Shown: positions 63,805-64,000 of the stretch, in pieces
Numbering within the stretch: the stretch's first letter is position 1
Layout: each line of letters opens with the position of its first letter
Source of the DNA: Nocardioides limicola
GTDB lineage: Bacteria; Actinomycetota; Actinomycetes; Propionibacteriales; Nocardioidaceae
Direction: 5' to 3'
Length of the DNA stretch: 64,000 bases
Assembly: GCF_016827675.1 (NCBI RefSeq)
Contig: NZ_JAERJA010000008.1
Location: 62,001-126,000, forward strand
Position numbers and translations under genes: made by a program
Notes under the pieces: generated by a model
Told to the model about the DNA's origin: nothing
The model's input: only the letters and a program-made list of their open reading frames with translations
The model's database searches: none

Positions 63805-64000
63805 GTGTCCCACGGAGTCGAAGACGCGCCCCCGACGGGTCGTGCTGCCCGCCCGCCCGGCCACCTCAAGGTGGGCCAGGTGTTCGGCAGTGACGTCCTG
63901 GTCTCGCCGACCTGGTTCGTGGTGGCGGCGTTGATCGCCGTGCTCGTCGCGCCCCGTGTCGAGCAGGTGCAGCCGGGGCTCGGCGGTTGGAAGTATGTGG
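63805..64000 (+). CDS. Site-2 protease (M50) family protein, N-terminal part only
   Basis: The first 65 residues are visible (LKVGQVFGSDVLVSPTWFVV and the first membrane helix), matching Rip-type site-2 proteases encoded next to the RecB-like gene in Actinobacteria. The HExxH site would lie beyond the window. GTG 63805 is fixed by the -10 box. Confidence 0.7.
   Translation, partial: MSHGVEDAPPTGRAARPPGHLKVGQVFGSDVLVSPTWFVVAALIAVLVAPRVEQVQPGLGGWKYV

Overview
The window looks like chromosomal DNA of a high-GC Gram-positive bacterium, most likely a Nocardioidaceae-type member of the Propionibacteriales. This rests on very high GC by eye, a mycothiol ligase gene (mshC) inside the typical actinobacterial block undecaprenyl-diphosphatase / histidine phosphatase / DUF3090 / SCO1664 / mshC / PAC2 / metH / HAD / RecB / M50 protease, GuaB1, a 6C-type small RNA, a DUF222 gene, and many leaderless start codons. 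The species assignment is inference. No phage, plasmid, IS element or CRISPR array is visible.

Layout. 1-1300: a truncated DUF222 (13E12-type) gene and a cluster of REP-like palindromes and short tandem repeats, followed by a phosphotransferase and a type II asparaginase. 3242-13926: a coherent alpha-galactoside locus. One arm (minus strand) carries a solute-binding protein, two permeases and a GH36 alpha-galactosidase. The divergent arm carries a LacI regulator, an MsmK/UgpC-type ATPase, galactokinase and a GH13 alpha-glucosidase. 13962-22505: a FrnE-like DsbA protein with a YpfJ-like metallopeptidase, an ABC-F ATPase with an ABC exporter, an atypical SDR, SURF1, moaA, a small Cys-rich protein, a 6C small RNA and DUF3099. 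22565-29435: dodecin, fabG-inhA (fatty-acid synthase II), SixA, SerB, an ABC ATPase, and NfeD/SPFH/TSUP membrane proteins. 29462-37882: a hydrolase, an LLM flavin monooxygenase with its FMN reductase, an acyl-CoA dehydrogenase, a PEBP protein, and cobT-cysG-trmH. 37944-49861: an AbiEi/DUF559-like protein, peptide deformylase, a lipoprotein, a FadE24/FadE23-like dehydrogenase pair, guaB1, a LysR ligand-domain-only protein, M20 and M23 peptidases, a thioesterase, and an MpaB oxygenase controlled by a divergent TetR. 49866-53197: a metP-metS methionine/alanine importer, tRNA-Leu(GAG), a decayed BCCT transporter, DUF5703 and an aldo/keto reductase. 53293-64000: the mycothiol/metH block.

Three signals cross gene boundaries. 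(1) About 25 genes have a TANNNT-like -10 box 6-9 nt before the start codon and no ribosome-binding site, so they look leaderless. (2) Short intergenic tandem arrays with exact 21- or 22-bp periods and 3-4 copies sit at five gene borders; three of them share one 21-bp unit. (3) Several clean palindromes overlap promoters of catabolic genes (GH36 locus, LLM oxygenase, acyl-CoA dehydrogenases, mpaB), marking local repressor control. All coordinates, frames and motifs were read by eye; no search or folding program was run.
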